A stretch of 64,000 bases of DNA from Cherax quadricarinatus (GCF_038502225.1 NC_091298.1:29465795-29529794); one strand, 5' to 3'; shown: positions 10,999 to 23,252, counted from the stretch's first letter. Notes: generated by a model from the letters alone, not told the origin. Numbers and translations: made by a program.

Positions 10999-11320
10999 AA
11001 TAGTCGTAATCACAAACTTCAACTAAAAACAATTTCCCCATCGTCAAATTATAATGGAAGATTCTTTAAAAACTAAATTTAAGTAATTTTTCCACAACCA
11101 TTCAGACGCAGATCTCAGATTTGTTTAATCTTTTATATTTAGTTTCATAACTTGCATGAACTCTATAGACAAAAGTATTTGATCCTTCCATTGAAGTTAT
11201 ATTCATTTAATCTCGCATCTTAAAGACCATCTCAACTTAAATTACTTATGTCAACTGCTCAAGAAATTTCTTTAATGTAATAATATACGTATCTCAAATT
11301 ATATACACTGATGGATATAA

Positions 11321-11466
11321 GCAGGAGCCGGGGGGGCTGGCAGGAGCCGGGGGGGCTGGCAGGAGCCGGGGGGGCTGGCAGGAGCCGGGGGGGCTGGCAG
11401 GAGCCGGGGGGGCTGGCAGGAGCCGGGGGGGCTGGCAGGAGCTGGGGATGCTGGCAGGAGCCGGGT
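11321..11466. repeat. Minisatellite, 19-bp unit (CAGGAGCCGGGGGGGCTGG)
   Basis: Seven to eight tandem copies of a 19-bp G-rich unit occur, each with a run of seven G. The G-runs could support quadruplex folding. The ORFs here are repeat artefacts. Confidence 0.93.
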
Positions 11467-11476
11467 GGCAAGGCTG

Positions 11477-11641
11477 CAACTGCTCTTGGTGTTCCTTGAT
11501 GTTAGTGAGGGGCTCTTGATCTAGGAAATTACATCGGCTCCAGTTCCCAGAATTAAGCCTGAATACCTTCGACATCCCTTCCCCAACAGGTGCTGCATGA
11601 TCCTATAGGTTTGGCGCTCCCTCTTGATTATAATAATAAAT
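11477..11641 (+). repeat. SINE-like repeat (GGTTTAGCGCTTCCCCCTTG core), copy 2
   Basis: The order of blocks is the same as at 10848-10998 (GATGTTAGTGAGGGGCTC, AATTAAGCCTGAATACCTTC, TTTGGCGCTCCCTCTTG, TTATAATAATAAA tail), with point differences. It is separated from copy 1 by a spacer and a minisatellite. Confidence 0.7.
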
Positions 11642-11710
11642 GCTCTTCTTGGTACCTCTCATAAAACAATTCTACACTACAAACTGATATTAAAACTGTT
11701 TTTCAATATA

Positions 11711-12771
11711 CAGTGGACCCCCGAGTTTCGTGATTAATCCATTCCAGAGAGCCCGCCGAAGGTCGAAATTCAAGAAACTCGAAACGGTTTTCCCCCATAA
11801 GAAATAATGGAAATAAAATTAATCCGTTGACACCCAAAAATATTAAAAAATTTTTTTTTTTAAATTAAATAAAGATTTACATAATGAAAATCGGAAATCA
11901 AGTACATGCATTTAAAAAAATATTACTTACCTTTACTGAAGACTTCTGGGTGGATGGACGACGGGAGGAGCGGATAGGAGGGTGTACACTATTGTTTGGA
12001 AGGAGAATCTCCTTCCATTAGGACTTTAGGTAGTAAGTCCGTATCTGGGGTTACTTCCCTTCTTTTAATGCCACTGGGAACAACTTGAGTCACTGGACCC
12101 CTGTCGCACAAAATATCTGTCCAGAGAGGTCTTTTTCTGGCGTTCCTTTAAGATTTCCCTGAAGTGGGACACAACATTGTCATTGTACATGTTGCAGATA
12201 TGGCTTGTTTCAGCTTGGTCAGGGTGATACTTTTCAACAAAACTTTGCAACTCATTCCACATTCCACACATGTCCTTAATCACTGAAGAAGGCACCTCAT
12301 CCACTCCGTCTTCCTCCTCCTCTGAAGCAAGTTCCTCGGCTGTGGTCTGATGCTGTTCCAGTTGAAGCTCTTGCAGTTCGTCAATAGTTAGCTCTTCCCT
12401 GTGGTCCTCCACCAACTCTTCCACATCCCTGTCACTCAATTTATTTACCAAAGGGCTTGCACTAGCTTTCCTTGGGTCCATGATGACTTATTTAGCAGTT
12501 GCAAGCACAAAAAACAATGGATTATTATGAAATGTATGAACCTGCGGGGTGATGGTCACATGTTGGTAAACAGTGGCACGCTGGGCGTGGGTGGCATGGG
12601 GGGCTGGCTTGGTGTGCGTGGTGGCGGGCGGGCGGGTGCCGGGTTGTCGCCGGGGCGCTGGTCTTTTCGCGAGGCTTGAGGCCGGGTTTTTCCGGGAAGA
12701 CTCGCCGAGGGTCGAGTTTCGCAGGGGTCGGGGCTGCCGAGGCTCGAGGGTCCACTGTTCGAGGGTCCACT
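11711..12771 (-). mobile_element. Tigger/pogo-type DNA transposon, internally deleted
   Basis: The left end reads CAGTGGACCCCCGAGTTTCG. The right end carries the inverted CGAGGGTCCACTG, present twice (near 12745-12771). The enclosed minus-strand ORF resembles the acidic C-terminus of a Tigger transposase. The N-terminal DNA-binding and DDE core regions are absent, so this is a non-autonomous remnant. The right half becomes unusually GC-rich from about 12570. Confidence 0.68.
12065..12481 (-). pseudogene. Tigger/pogo transposase C-terminal fragment
   Basis: A 138-residue ORF starts at an ATG at 12481. It contains LSDRDVEELVEDHREELTID, then ELQELQLEQHQ and an acidic EEEED stretch, the arrangement seen after the DDE domain in Tigger-derived proteins. 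The tail includes FREILKERQKKTSLDRYF, often found at the ends of such transposases. The catalytic DDE domain and HTH/CENPB domains are missing, so no activity is expected. The ORF lies between Tigger-like terminal repeats. Confidence 0.72.
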
Positions 12772-13320
12772 GTGCTGCGTGGGTGCCGGTGAGTGGTGCA
12801 TTTCTCTTGGGCAGTCGGCGCCTGTGCTGCTGCTGTCCGCTGAGTGGGTGCACGGTGCTGCACAATGGCGGATCTTCGTGGTACTGATGCTGGCACGTCC
12901 TGCACTTCTGCAGCCCCCCCTGTCCCCGGGTTGAGGCTGTGTCAGCTGTGCCTTTGGGCACTGGAGTGAGCGTGCTGTCGGTGGGTTTGTGGTACAAATT
13001 ACAAACTTGTTGATGGTGTGTTCATTTTGGTGTTTGGGGGTGTAGCTGACATGGTTTTGGCCTGGGGGTGGGGTGGTTGTGGGGGTGTGGGATGTGTTGG
13101 TGTCGGTGTTGTGGGGATCTGTTGTTGTGTGGCATTGTGTGTTTGGAGGTGGTGTGTGGGTGTGTTGGGTTTGTCTTGGCCCAGCGTTGTGTGTTTGCTC
13201 GGTGGACTGCGGTGGTGCGGGTGTTGGCTGTTCGGGGGAGGTGTGCCATTCGTTGGTGCCTGTGTGGTGCGGTGGACCCTCGAGTTTCGGCGGCCTTGAC
13301 TTTTGTGGGGTTCGGCCTTC

Positions 13321-13359
<39 letters not shown>

Positions 13360-13487
13360 GAGGGGTTTGGCCTCGGGTTTCGTGGGGGGGCTGGTGTTTC
13401 GGCGGCCGTCTGGTGCCCGTCCGCCCGTCGCCGCGCGCGCGCCGGGCCGGTCTCCTGCGCCGTTCGCGCTCAGTGTGCCATTGTAGC
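12540..13487. other. GC/GT-rich island with further Tigger-like end and poly(T)
   Basis: Base composition jumps to GC- and G/T-rich compared with neighbours. A second Tigger-like terminus (CGGTGGACCCTCGAGTTTCG) starts near 13268 and is followed by a poly(T) run at 13322-13358. Overlapping ORFs on both strands are compositional; I recognise no protein in them. It may be a nested pair of deletion derivatives. Confidence 0.5.
13322..13358. repeat. Poly(T) run
   Basis: There are roughly 37 consecutive T after the second Tigger-like end. On the minus strand it could be the A-tail of a retroposed sequence. Confidence 0.95.
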
Positions 13488-13489
13488 AA

Positions 13490-13795
13490 GCTCATGAAGG
13501 CCTGAGCTTGCTACCATCTGCAGCTCATAAGACTGCCATCCCCACGAGCCCCTTTGAGGCGAGGTAGATGGCAGACCAGAGGCCTAGCTTCTCCCTACGA
13601 GCCCCGTGAGGGCGGGGAATGTGGCTAGGCCTGGGGACACTTGGTCCCAGAGATGAGGAGGTACTTGTACCTCCTCCTATGGGAGACTTTTAAGTCTCGA
13701 GACACTCCCCAGATAGGGAGCCAAGGCCGGGTCACCACTACTTGGAAAAGACCCTTGCCGGGAGAATACCGGCGAAGAAAAAAAAAATACAAATT
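13490..13795 (+). mobile_element. Structured LINE 3' end or SINE with A-tail and hairpins
   Basis: About 300 bp end in a run of A after GCCGGGAGAATACCGGCG. Several perfect or near-perfect hairpins follow one another: GAGGAGGTACTTGTACCTCC (13650-13676), GAGACTTTTAAGTCTC (13682-13697), GCCGGGAGAATACCGGC (about 13756-13773) and a CAAGCTCATG/CTGAGCTTG pair near 13490-13515. Hairpins plus a terminal A-tail fit the 3' UTR recognised by a LINE reverse transcriptase, or a SINE sharing it. Confidence 0.55.
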
Positions 13796-13914
13796 ATGAA
13801 CATGTATCATGACTGGTTTTGTACATGCATGCACAAGGCTTTCATAAATATCATTAACTGAAATTAATTTAGGTATACCAGTTACAATAGTACATAACAA
13901 TTGGGTTGGGCAAA

Positions 13915-14012
13915 TATTTTGTTAGTGGGAAGGATTGTGAAGGACCTGCCTAGTATGGGCCAACAGGCCTGCTGCAGTGATCCTCCTTTCTTATGTTCTT
14001 ATGTTCTTATAA
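13915..14012 (+). mobile_element. CR1-like LINE 3' tail with TTCTTATG repeats, copy 1
   Basis: The stretch with GGGCCAACAGGCCTGCTGCA is followed by TTTCTTATGTTCTTATGTTC. Tandem 8-bp TTCTTATG at the end is the typical 3' structure of CR1-type LINEs. A related tail lies at 25445-25553, and the antisense of the same motif ends the LINE at 59283. At 14012 it directly abuts the resumption of the RTE-like LINE. Confidence 0.7.
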
Positions 14013-15760
14013 TACCTCTACACTTTACCTAGGTTATTCAACAGATATTTTCACCTATATTTTTAAATATTTTTTATCCCCTTTTCCTAATATAAGGAAT
14101 TATGCATTCTCTCTGCTGATCTATAGTCACCCTTCCTCTTCTCATGCATATTCTGAAGACATACACTAAACACTCCAAAACTATATCCCCAGATACTTTT
14201 ACACATGTGTTCATACTCTAATGCATGATATTCCTGCTTTTCCCTCTTCATCAACCTATAGCAACTCAAGATATTCCCTCCATCTTCCCAATACCTCCAT
14301 CTCCCCGTCTGTCTCCTCTCATTTGTTTTAAACTGTTTAATCCATTTGTTTTCTGGGCGTTCTCAACTTACAATCTCACTCCAAAACTTTTTCTTATTCT
14401 CAACAAAATTAGTTGATAAAGCCTCACCCACTCTATCATTGACTATCTTTTTTTTTTACATTTCACCCTTCGTATATCACTTCTACATGGTAAAACCTCA
14501 GATATGCTAACTTTTCCTCCCTTACCACCCTCATCATTCCACCTCTCTCTTCTCTCCCCTCCCATATCCACCCTCCTATATACACAAACTTCTTCACTGT
14601 ATTACTCCATATTACTTACACTATCCCACCATTCTCCCAATAGTTGTTTATACCTTTCCCTATCTCATTTATTTTATCAACTTTCACTTCAGTATTAGGT
14701 ACTAACGACATTCTCCTTGTACCCAATCTTCCCCTTTCTCTCACTTTCTCTACGACTAAATAGTGATCTGAAATATGTCACTAAAAATATGTATATCCGG
14801 AAGTCTGCCATCAACGTTTTATCTCCTGATAATTCCAACAAGATGCTGTCATAACGCTTTATGTCGTATCTCATTTTCTCGTTTATCCTCTTTTCTTAGA
14901 ATTCTTATTGCCCATTAAAAAGTCTCTTTCAACAAACAATTCAATTAGAGGCCCCCTATCATCATTTATCACTGACACTCCAGACGTATTTAATGTTCTC
15001 TACAACAGTTTCTCCCACTTTAGCATTTAGGTACCCCCCCCCCGGTCATTATTTTCCCACTTAGTCCAAAACTCCCTAAACACTCAACATCTCTCAAAAC
15101 CTCTTTCTCTCCTCTGCCCACCTATCTTCCTCAGGTGCATACACACTATAAACCACTTCTCACATCCCACCCTTATTCATATCCTGTTAATTATTTAATT
15201 TTAAGACCTATATAACCTGTATTTTAACAGTTGATGTTTTAATATTAATGTTCGTTCTTTCCCTCTGGTTCTCTTAGATACACCTGATTGAACCCCAGTT
15301 TTCTCCTCCCACTGGAATTAACCATCCCTGTTTAGCTTTATATTGCTTACAACTAGGACATCCAGCTTATTTTCAGTATCAATAAATTTTGTCTTCCCTC
15401 TCAAATAGCCCAACTTCAAAATTTCTTTTTTTTTATTTTAGTTTAGTTGTTTATTCAGAATTTTAATATCCTTTTAGGACACTATCGCTTATGGAGGAAA
15501 CTCTACTCCACTTCCCCAGGAAAATGAAAGGGAACACTGGATGAGCATGTATGCACATACATATACATAGTCACCTGCATGTGAAGTATGAACTGTGTAA
15601 GTGCTAGAAGCAGCATGTATCTGTCATCTTACACGTTTATTACACTGAAAGACAAGACACCAGCAATCCCGCCAGAGTGTAAAACAATTACAGGTTTCTG
15701 TTTCAAGTTCATTTGGCAGAATGGTAGTACCTCCAAGGGTGGTTGTTTACCAAACGAGCA
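14013..15760 (-). pseudogene. RTE-like LINE, copy 2, 5' part (degenerate)
   Basis: This is antisense to the RTE-like endonuclease-RT region (compare 1-2018): the RT entry block near 14080-14130, the linker, the endonuclease near 14700-15420, and the leader with GACACCAGCAATCCCGCC near 15655. Many indels and stops are present. The 3' remainder lies at 9425-10770 in the same orientation; the 3.2 kb between holds younger repeats. Confidence 0.78.
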
Positions 15761-16690
15761 CTATTGTGTATTTGCCTGCTTCTCTTTTTATTTTATATAT
15801 CAGAATGTGAAGAAAAGACACATGATGCAAAACAATATTATAATGGGATTAAGTATCACTCTATGTAGAGCTTTATCAAGTCACGACTTTATAAAGTTCT
15901 ACACAGAACGATAACTTGTCTCAGTATAATCTTGTGCTGTGTCGTTTTTTCACTGTTAACGGCAATAACATTTAGATAGCAGAAGGCACCATTCATATTT
16001 TGTTTATTAGGGGTTGTAGAAACGTTTGCTCTTTAATTCTACTCAAAGTCGTTTCTGATGGGGTGCAGGAGAATATCGAGTCTCAGCTCCTGGCCCCTCC
16101 TGTTACGCACATAAGTTGAACGCTAGAGTATCCAGACAGTGGCTGAAGAGAAAAAACATAGGCTCGTGGATAGTCTGTCAGTGTATTATTAGTTTATTTT
16201 AAATGAATCGCTAAACCCGTGTGGCTCATATAGCTCAGAAGGCTCGTTCCTCCGTCTTCTACGCTCGAGATAGGCACGCTATTCACCTAACTGTTGATTA
16301 CTTCTCAATCACTGGGGAGTGTCATGGTGTTTGTGTGTTGATGTTCTCCGGTGGAGCTCTGGGTCATAGGTTACGGAGCCGCGCCTTTAATGTCATACGG
16401 AAAAGAACATTAGATATAAAACTTACAATACCTTGGCTGGAACAATTCACAAATAATACAGAGACTGATGACAGAACTAGCAAGGACAGTTCTGAGGGCA
16501 ATGACTTAATGCTGGTTTCTGGTGTGATCACCAGCTGCTCTCCACCAACACCACTTGCTGTGGAGGCTGGACTCTGCTGTGATGCTGGAGGTCATCACCA
16601 GCTGCTCTCCAACGCCAGTCAGTCTATCTCTTTAATGCTCTCCCGGGCAAGAGCTGGGCCTGCCTTCCTTTTTCACCATGCACGAATGAA
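15761..16690. other. Interval with small repeat scraps only
   Basis: An inverted pair around 15857-15906 (TAGAGCTTTATCAAG and CTTTATAAAGTTCTA) suggests a short foldback. GAGTCTCAGCTCCTGGCCCC near 16079-16098 is a scrap of the CR1-like 3' UTR (minus). CGCTAAACCCGTGTGG near 16209 is the antisense SINE-like core. No gene is supported; the 214-codon ORF running into the microsatellite has no recognisable domain. Confidence 0.5.
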
Positions 16691-16694
16691 GGTG

Positions 16695-17215
<521 letters not shown>

Positions 17216-17270
<55 letters not shown>
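17216..17270. repeat. (TA)n microsatellite
   Basis: A TA tract lies between MITE copy B and a foldback element. Confidence 0.95.
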
Positions 17271-17274
<4 letters not shown>

Positions 17275-17440
17275 ATAAGATCACAGTAAACAGGTGATTT
17301 TAAAATATGCAAAACAACCACTGTGAAAGAGTAGTGAAATTCCAAGCGCTTTCGTGACTACTCACATTGTCAAGGAACTATTGATAGCTCCTTGACAATG
17401 TGAGTAGTCACATTGTCAAGGTTGTTTTGCATATATATGT
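17269..17440. mobile_element. Foldback MITE, second copy
   Basis: It starts ATGCAATAAGATCACAGT, then TGCAAAACAACCACTGTG, with the palindromic centre CAAGGAACTATTGATAGCTC flanked by GTGACTACTCACATTGTC and its inverse. It is inverted relative to 2039-2226 and has lost most of the far arm. It is bounded by TA-rich sequence. Confidence 0.7.
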
Positions 17441-17495
17441 ATGTTATATATGCAAACAATCGCAGACGGGCGATCTTAACTATGCAGCCCAAGCC

Positions 17496-17499
<4 letters not shown>

Positions 17500-17562
<63 letters not shown>
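17500..17562. repeat. (TA)n microsatellite
   Basis: A TA tract after a 50-bp unique islet (17450-17499) that is itself enclosed by TA-rich sequence. Confidence 0.95.
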
Positions 17563-17563
<1 letters not shown>

Positions 17564-17686
17564 CTGCAGGGACCAACATGTACATTTAGAGTACAGGTAC
17601 ATTGAGTTGATACCAGTTATAGTTTGTGTACTGGACGAGTACCGCTGGAAAGTCATAAATTGTCTTCTTTGTTTCATATAATTTTA

Positions 17687-17691
<5 letters not shown>

Positions 17692-17772
<81 letters not shown>
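17692..17772. repeat. (CT)n microsatellite
   Basis: About 40 uninterrupted CT units. Confidence 0.97.
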
Positions 17773-17776
<4 letters not shown>

Positions 17777-18632
17777 GTCTCACACACATCGATATTTTAC
17801 AAGTATAAAAATTAGTAAAATTACATATTTACATCTCTCTCCCTCGAGCGCGCGCTCCAGCTCTCTGGCTTCTCTTTCTCGTCTCTCTTAATACCTTACT
17901 TAGCCCAGTGTACGAACACTGATGATTCACTCCAGCAGTCAATAGACCGCACTGCAGCAGAATGTAAAATAGACAAAGGGTATAAGTGTATACAGACTAT
18001 TATCATCAGAGTGAAAAACTGGTTGAACATAAATGAGCTGGCTGCCCTGAGGCTGGGTTCCAACGTCTTTAAAAATATAAGAGAAATAATCGCCTGTGAC
18101 ACAAGACTGCTGCACTTAAAATACTTAGTCTTGTCTACAGAATACACGACAGGAATATCCTGACATTAATAACAAATATCGCACACACCAAACGCTTTCG
18201 TTTGTCATTTGTTTGAATAAGTTTCCACGTAAGAATTAGCTATCATGGTGACACTAAGAAGATTTATCTGCATGTAGCAGGCCGGAGGCTGAGCTGCACC
18301 TGTGCATTCCTATCTCCAGCGATATCAGCTCTTACAGACGAGAAATCAGAGATAACATGAAACCTGAGAGAACAAGTTTTATGCACTCTGGTCTGCTTAT
18401 GTCACAAAACCAAAACCAAGTAATATGGGCGACATTAAAAAATTCTCTAGAATGTAAGATGGTGACTTTAAGTATCAGGCTAGAATACCATCATCTGTGG
18501 CACACAGTTCAAGACATTTATCGAGGAAAAGTTTCGCCGCAAGTAGCTTCTTCAGTCCTATTGTGACCTTAATTTATTGTACTGTGAGTATGTGTCGTTG
18601 TCCACATGCTGTCAATATTACCAAAGTCCTCC
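17773..18632. other. Interval without recognised genes
   Basis: The sequence looks unique. A minus-strand segment around 17896-18147 has LINE-like character in places (RSIDCWSESSVF) but nothing decisive. No gene is supported. Confidence 0.45.
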
Positions 18633-18960
18633 AGTCATACTGGGTACTGCACTCACTACCACTCATACTGGGTACTGCACTGACTACCACTCATACTGGG
18701 TACTGCACTGACTACCACTCATACTGGGTACTGCACTGACTACCACTCATACTGGGTACTGCACTGACTACCACTCATACTGGGTACTGCACTGACTACC
18801 ACTCATACTGGGTACTGCACTACCACTCATACTGGGTACTGCACTGACTACCACTCATACTGGGTACTGCACTGACTACCACTCATACTGGGTACTGCAC
18901 TGACTACCACTCATACTGGGTACTGCACTGACTACCAGTCATACTGGAGACTGCACTACC
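18633..18960. repeat. Minisatellite, 28-bp unit (CATACTGGGTACTGCACTGA)
   Basis: About eleven tandem units of 28 bp occur, nearly identical, with some shortened by loss of CTGA. The outermost units diverge. Confidence 0.95.
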
Positions 18961-18997
18961 AGTCAGCTTTCTCTCACATCCACAGTAATTTTCCCCC

Positions 18998-19027
18998 TTC
19001 CATGTGACTGATGAGTCACGTGGAAGG
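18998..19027. other. Perfect-stem hairpin
   Basis: CTTCCATGTGACT and its inverse AGTCACGTGGAAG form a 13-bp stem (one G-T pair) around GATG. The role is unknown. Confidence 0.6.
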
Positions 19028-19206
19028 GACGACATAAAAATTTTTACGGAGGTCCCGGACTTTATTTTTTTACGTTGTTCATTGACCTTAAAGGGTTTTC
19101 ATGGTTAAGATGAAGCGCAGGAGGTGCCTGACATGCTGGTTCTGAGTACTGACGTCAGCAACGTTGCTAATTATAACCGAGTACAATATATTTGTTACAT
19201 GTTTTT

Positions 19207-19425
19207 GTTCGTCAAGTTTGGTGGTACCTGGAGGCCGGTGATGGGCTCTGCGTTCGAAGAAATGGAACCACTCCAATTTTCCCAGGATCAAACCTTCCCA
19301 GTCTGGAAGAGGCACTGTATGACCTCTACGGGTTTAGCGCTCCCCATGAAATAAAGGCCTTGTTCGGTGTATAAGACACTATGACCGTTACGGGTTTAGC
19401 GCTCCCCATGAAATAAAGATCTCAT
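19207..19425 (+). repeat. SINE-like repeat, variant with duplicated core
   Basis: The block around CCTGGAGGCCGGTGATGGGC is followed by two tandem copies of the core CGGGTTTAGCGCTCCCCATG (19330 and 19400), each followed by AAATAAAG. This is a subfamily of the 10848 repeat in which the 3' core has been duplicated. Confidence 0.62.
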
Positions 19426-19456
19426 TGCATCTTTTCATTACTTCTATCATCTTCTG

Positions 19457-19766
19457 CCACCAGGCCCTGTGGCCTGGTGGTTAAAGCTCTCGCCTCACAA
19501 CCCGAGTGTCCAGGTTCGATTCCCGGCGAGGGTAGAAACATTGGGGGTGTTTCCTTACACCGGTTGTCTATGTTCACCCATCAGTAAAATGGCTACATGG
19601 GTGTTAGCCGACTGGTGTGGGTCGTATCCTGGGGGATAAGAGTAACCTAAGTTACCCGAAATGCTCTACATAGCCAGGGAGCTTTCTATATAGTATGTCA
19701 TTGATGTCGGCTAGTCTGTATAAATTGTATCATGTACTTGTAGATATAAGGATAATTATTATTATT
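19457..19766 (+). mobile_element. tRNA-derived SINE (tRNA-Val-like head)
   Basis: The head has an A-box-like TGGCCTGGTGGTTAAAGC and a B box GGTTCGATTCCC with pol III spacing. Between them an anticodon-like arm presents CTCACAA, that is anticodon CAC, as in tRNA-Val. A body of about 230 bp follows, ending in (ATT)n at 19760. This layout (tRNA head, unrelated body, short A/T repeat tail) defines a SINE. The stem mismatches exclude a functional tRNA. Confidence 0.75.
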
Positions 19767-19767
19767 A

Positions 19768-22700
19768 TTGTTTTGTTTTTATTAACATATCTGCCGTTTC
19801 CCACCAAGGCAGCGCGACCCTAAAAAAGAAGAAACACTTTCATCATTCACTTCATCGCTGTCTTCCCAGAGGCGCGCCCACACTACTGTTAAAAAACAGT
19901 AATATCAGCACCCCTCCTTCAGAGTGCAGGTACTGTACTTCCCACCCGATGACTCAAGTCCGGTTTGCCAGTTTCCCTGAATCCCTTCATAAATGTTACC
20001 CTGCTCACTCTCCAACAAAACAAGTCATAAAAACCATTCGTCTCCACTTGCTCCTAACACACACACACACACACGCACACGCCTGCTGGAAGTACTTTAC
20101 CCCCTCCCTCCAACCTTTCCTAGGCTGACCCCTACTCTGCCTTCCTTCCACTATAGATTTGTAGGCTCCCCAAGTCATTCTACTTCGTTTCATCCTCTCT
20201 AAATGTCCGAACCACCTCAACAACCCCTCCTCAGCCCTCTAGATTAAACTTTTAATAACCCGCACCTCGTCCTAAGTTCCAAACTACGGATTTTCTGCAT
20301 TATATTCACACTGCACCTTTCCTTCAGACATGACATCTCCACTGCCTCCAGCCTTCTCCCTGTTGCAACATTCACTACCCATACTTCACACCCATTTAAG
20401 AGTGTTAGTATTACTGTACGCTCGTGTATCCCCCTCTTTGCTACCATGGATAACGTTCTTTGTCTCCACAGACTCCTCACCTTTTTTCCCCCTCATCAGT
20501 TCTGTGATTCAACTCATCTTTCATAAACGCATCTGCTGGCAAGTCGACTCCCAAATATCTGAATACATTCACTTCTTTCATACGCCCTCTGATAGCCAAT
20601 CTTTCATTACCTAAATTCTTTGTTATCCTTATCACCTTACTCTATATTCATTTTTTATTTGCTTCTTTTACAAACCCTTCCAAACTCAGTCACCAATTTC
20701 TGCATCCTCTCTTCAGAATCTCCCAAAAGTACAGATTCATAAGCAGAAAGCGTCTTTGACAACTACTTTGTTAGATTCTTCATCTTTTAGCCCCCACACC
20801 TCTTGCCAACACCCGAGAATTCACTTCTTTTACAACCCCATCCATAAATATATTGAACAACTAGGGTGACATCACACGTCCCTGTCTAAGGCCTACTTTT
20901 ATTGGGAAATAATCTCTGCCCTACATACTCTAGCCTGTGCCTCACTATCCTCATAAAAATTCTTCACTGCCTTTAGTAACCTACCTTGTATTCCATACAT
21001 TTGCAACATCTGCCACATTGCTACCCTATCATACGCCTTTTCCAAATCCATCAGTGCCACAAAAATCTTGTTACCATTATCTGACTACTTTGTCTACATA
21101 CCCCCTACCCTTCCTAAAGCATCCTTGTTCATCTACGATCCTGCTCTCCATCTTAATCTTAATTATTCCAAATAAAAACTCTACCGTACACTTTTCCAGG
21201 TATACTCAACAGGTTTATTCTCCTATAATTTTTACACTCTCTTTTGTTTCCTTTGCCTTTGTTCAAAGGAACTATGCATGCTTTCTGCCAATTCCTAGGT
21301 GCCTAACCTCCCTCTATACATTTATTAAATAAAAGCACTTACACCCACCCACCTTTAACATTTCTCTCTTGATCCCATCAATCCCAGCTGCTTTTACCTC
21401 CTTTCATATTGCCCACTGCCTCATGCACCTCCCACATACTCACAACTGGCTCTTCTTCACTCCTACAAGATGTTATACCTCCCTGCCCAATGCACGAAAC
21501 CACAGTTTTGCTATCTTCATTAACATTCAACAATTCCTTTAAATATTCCCTTCATCTTCCCAATACCTACAACTCTCCATGTAAAAACTCTCCTATTTTT
21601 AAGTCAGATCCATTTGTTCTCTAGGCTTTCTCGACTTAGTAATCTCATTCCAAAACTTTTTCTTCTCAACAAAATTTGTTTATAGCATCTCACCCACTCT
21701 CTCATTTGCTCTTCTTTTACATTCCTTCGTCACACTCTTAACTTCTCTCTTTCTCTCCACATACTTCTCTTTCCTTGTATCATTTCCACTTTGTAAAAGC
21801 CTCTTATATGCTAACATTTTCTCTTACTACTATGGTTACCTCATTATTCCACCAATCGCTCACACCAATCTGCACCCACTTTCTTGTAATCACAAACTTC
21901 TGCTGAACACACTATCACTAAATTCTTAAATCTACCCCATACCCCATCCTCTTTGCCTACATTCTCACTAACCTATCTTTCTTCCAATAGTTGTTTATAT
22001 CTTACCTTAACTGCCTCTTCTTTTAGTTTATAAACTTGCAACTCTCATACTTGCTGATTTCATTCTTCTTGTATCCAATCTACCTTTTACTCTCACTGTA
22101 GCTACAATTAAAAAAATGATCTGATATATCTGTGGCCCCTCTGCAAACATACATCCTGAAGTCTACTCATCAGTCTTTTGTCTGCCAATATATAATCCAA
22201 CAAACTACTGTCATTACGCCCTATAACATATCTTGTATATTTATTTATTTATCCTTTTTTTCTTAAAATGTGTATTACCTTTTACCATACACATGTCTGT
22301 ACAAAGTTCAATCAAAGGCTTCCCATTATCATTTACACCTGGCACCCCAAACTTACCTACCACACACTCTCTAACCGTTTCTCCCATCTTAGCATTTAGG
22401 TCCCTTACCACAATTACTCTCACTTAACATCTCCCAAAATTCTCTCTCTCTCTCTCTCTCTCTCTACATTCCTTCCTTCTTCAGGTGCAAACACACTTAT
22501 TATGACCCACTTTTTACATCCAACCCTTGTTTTAATCCACATAATCTTTGAATTTATACATTTATATTCCCTCCTCCCCTCCCATACCTGATCCTTCAAC
22601 ATTATTGCTACCTCTTCCTTAGCTTAAACTCTTTCAGATACTCCTTATTTAATACTATTTCTCCCCACTGAAACTCCCCTTCAGCTTTGTTTCGCTTAGG

Positions 22701-23180
22701 ATATCCAACGTCTTTCATAACAGTGGCAGTCATCTCTTTCTTATCAGTTGCACTACATCTACGCACATTCAAACATCATAGCTTTATAAAGTTTTTCTTC
22801 TTATTTTTAGTAATTTATACAGTGAGAAGGGGTTATTAGCCTATTGGTCCCGGTATTTTAGTCGCCTCTTACGACACGCATGGCTTACGGGGGAAAGATT
22901 TTTCCCACTTCCCCATGGAGATGAAAGGAAATAAAAAGAACAAGCCCTATTTAGAAAAATAGAATTCAGATCGGTGTGTATACATATACGTGTACATGTA
23001 TATATAATGTGCCTAAGTGTAAGTAAATGTAAACGTACATGTTTTCCTGCGTGTTTATGAGACAGAAAAAGACACCAGCATTCCTACCATTGTGTAAAAC
23101 AATTACAAGTTTCTATTTCATACGCATTTGGCAGGATTGTAGTACGACCCTGAGTGGTTGTTGTCTACTAACCAACAATG
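19768..23180 (-). pseudogene. RTE-like LINE, copy 3, near full length, decayed
   Basis: The whole family layout is visible on the minus strand. The 3' end with CCGTTTCCCACCAAGGCAGC antisense lies at 19800, followed by the C-terminal RWFGHLERM region (20005-20223 minus retains LRWFGHLERMKRSRMTW), the LNGCEVWVV region (20244-20480), RT, the endonuclease (22241-22423 minus retains VVRDLNAKMGETV) and the leader to about 23180. Indels break all frames. It gives the family's approximate full length, about 3.4 kb. Confidence 0.85.
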
Positions 23181-23187
<7 letters not shown>

Positions 23188-23224
<37 letters not shown>

Positions 23225-23252
23225 CCTTACTCCCAGAAGGAGTAAGGATATA
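23188..23252. repeat. (TTA)n tract followed by a 14-bp-stem hairpin
   Basis: TTA repeats (23188-23220) end at a perfect inverted repeat: TATATCCTTACTCC (23220-23233), loop CAGAA, then GGAGTAAGGATATA (23239-23252). Confidence 0.8.

Noticed and set aside
12525..12997. Pro/Thr/His-rich ORFs in the GC-rich island
   Set aside because: Several frames open on both strands owing to base composition; no domain.
19457..19530. Functional tRNA-Val gene
   Set aside because: Anticodon-stem mismatch, no clean acceptor stem and a long SINE body with an ATT tail.
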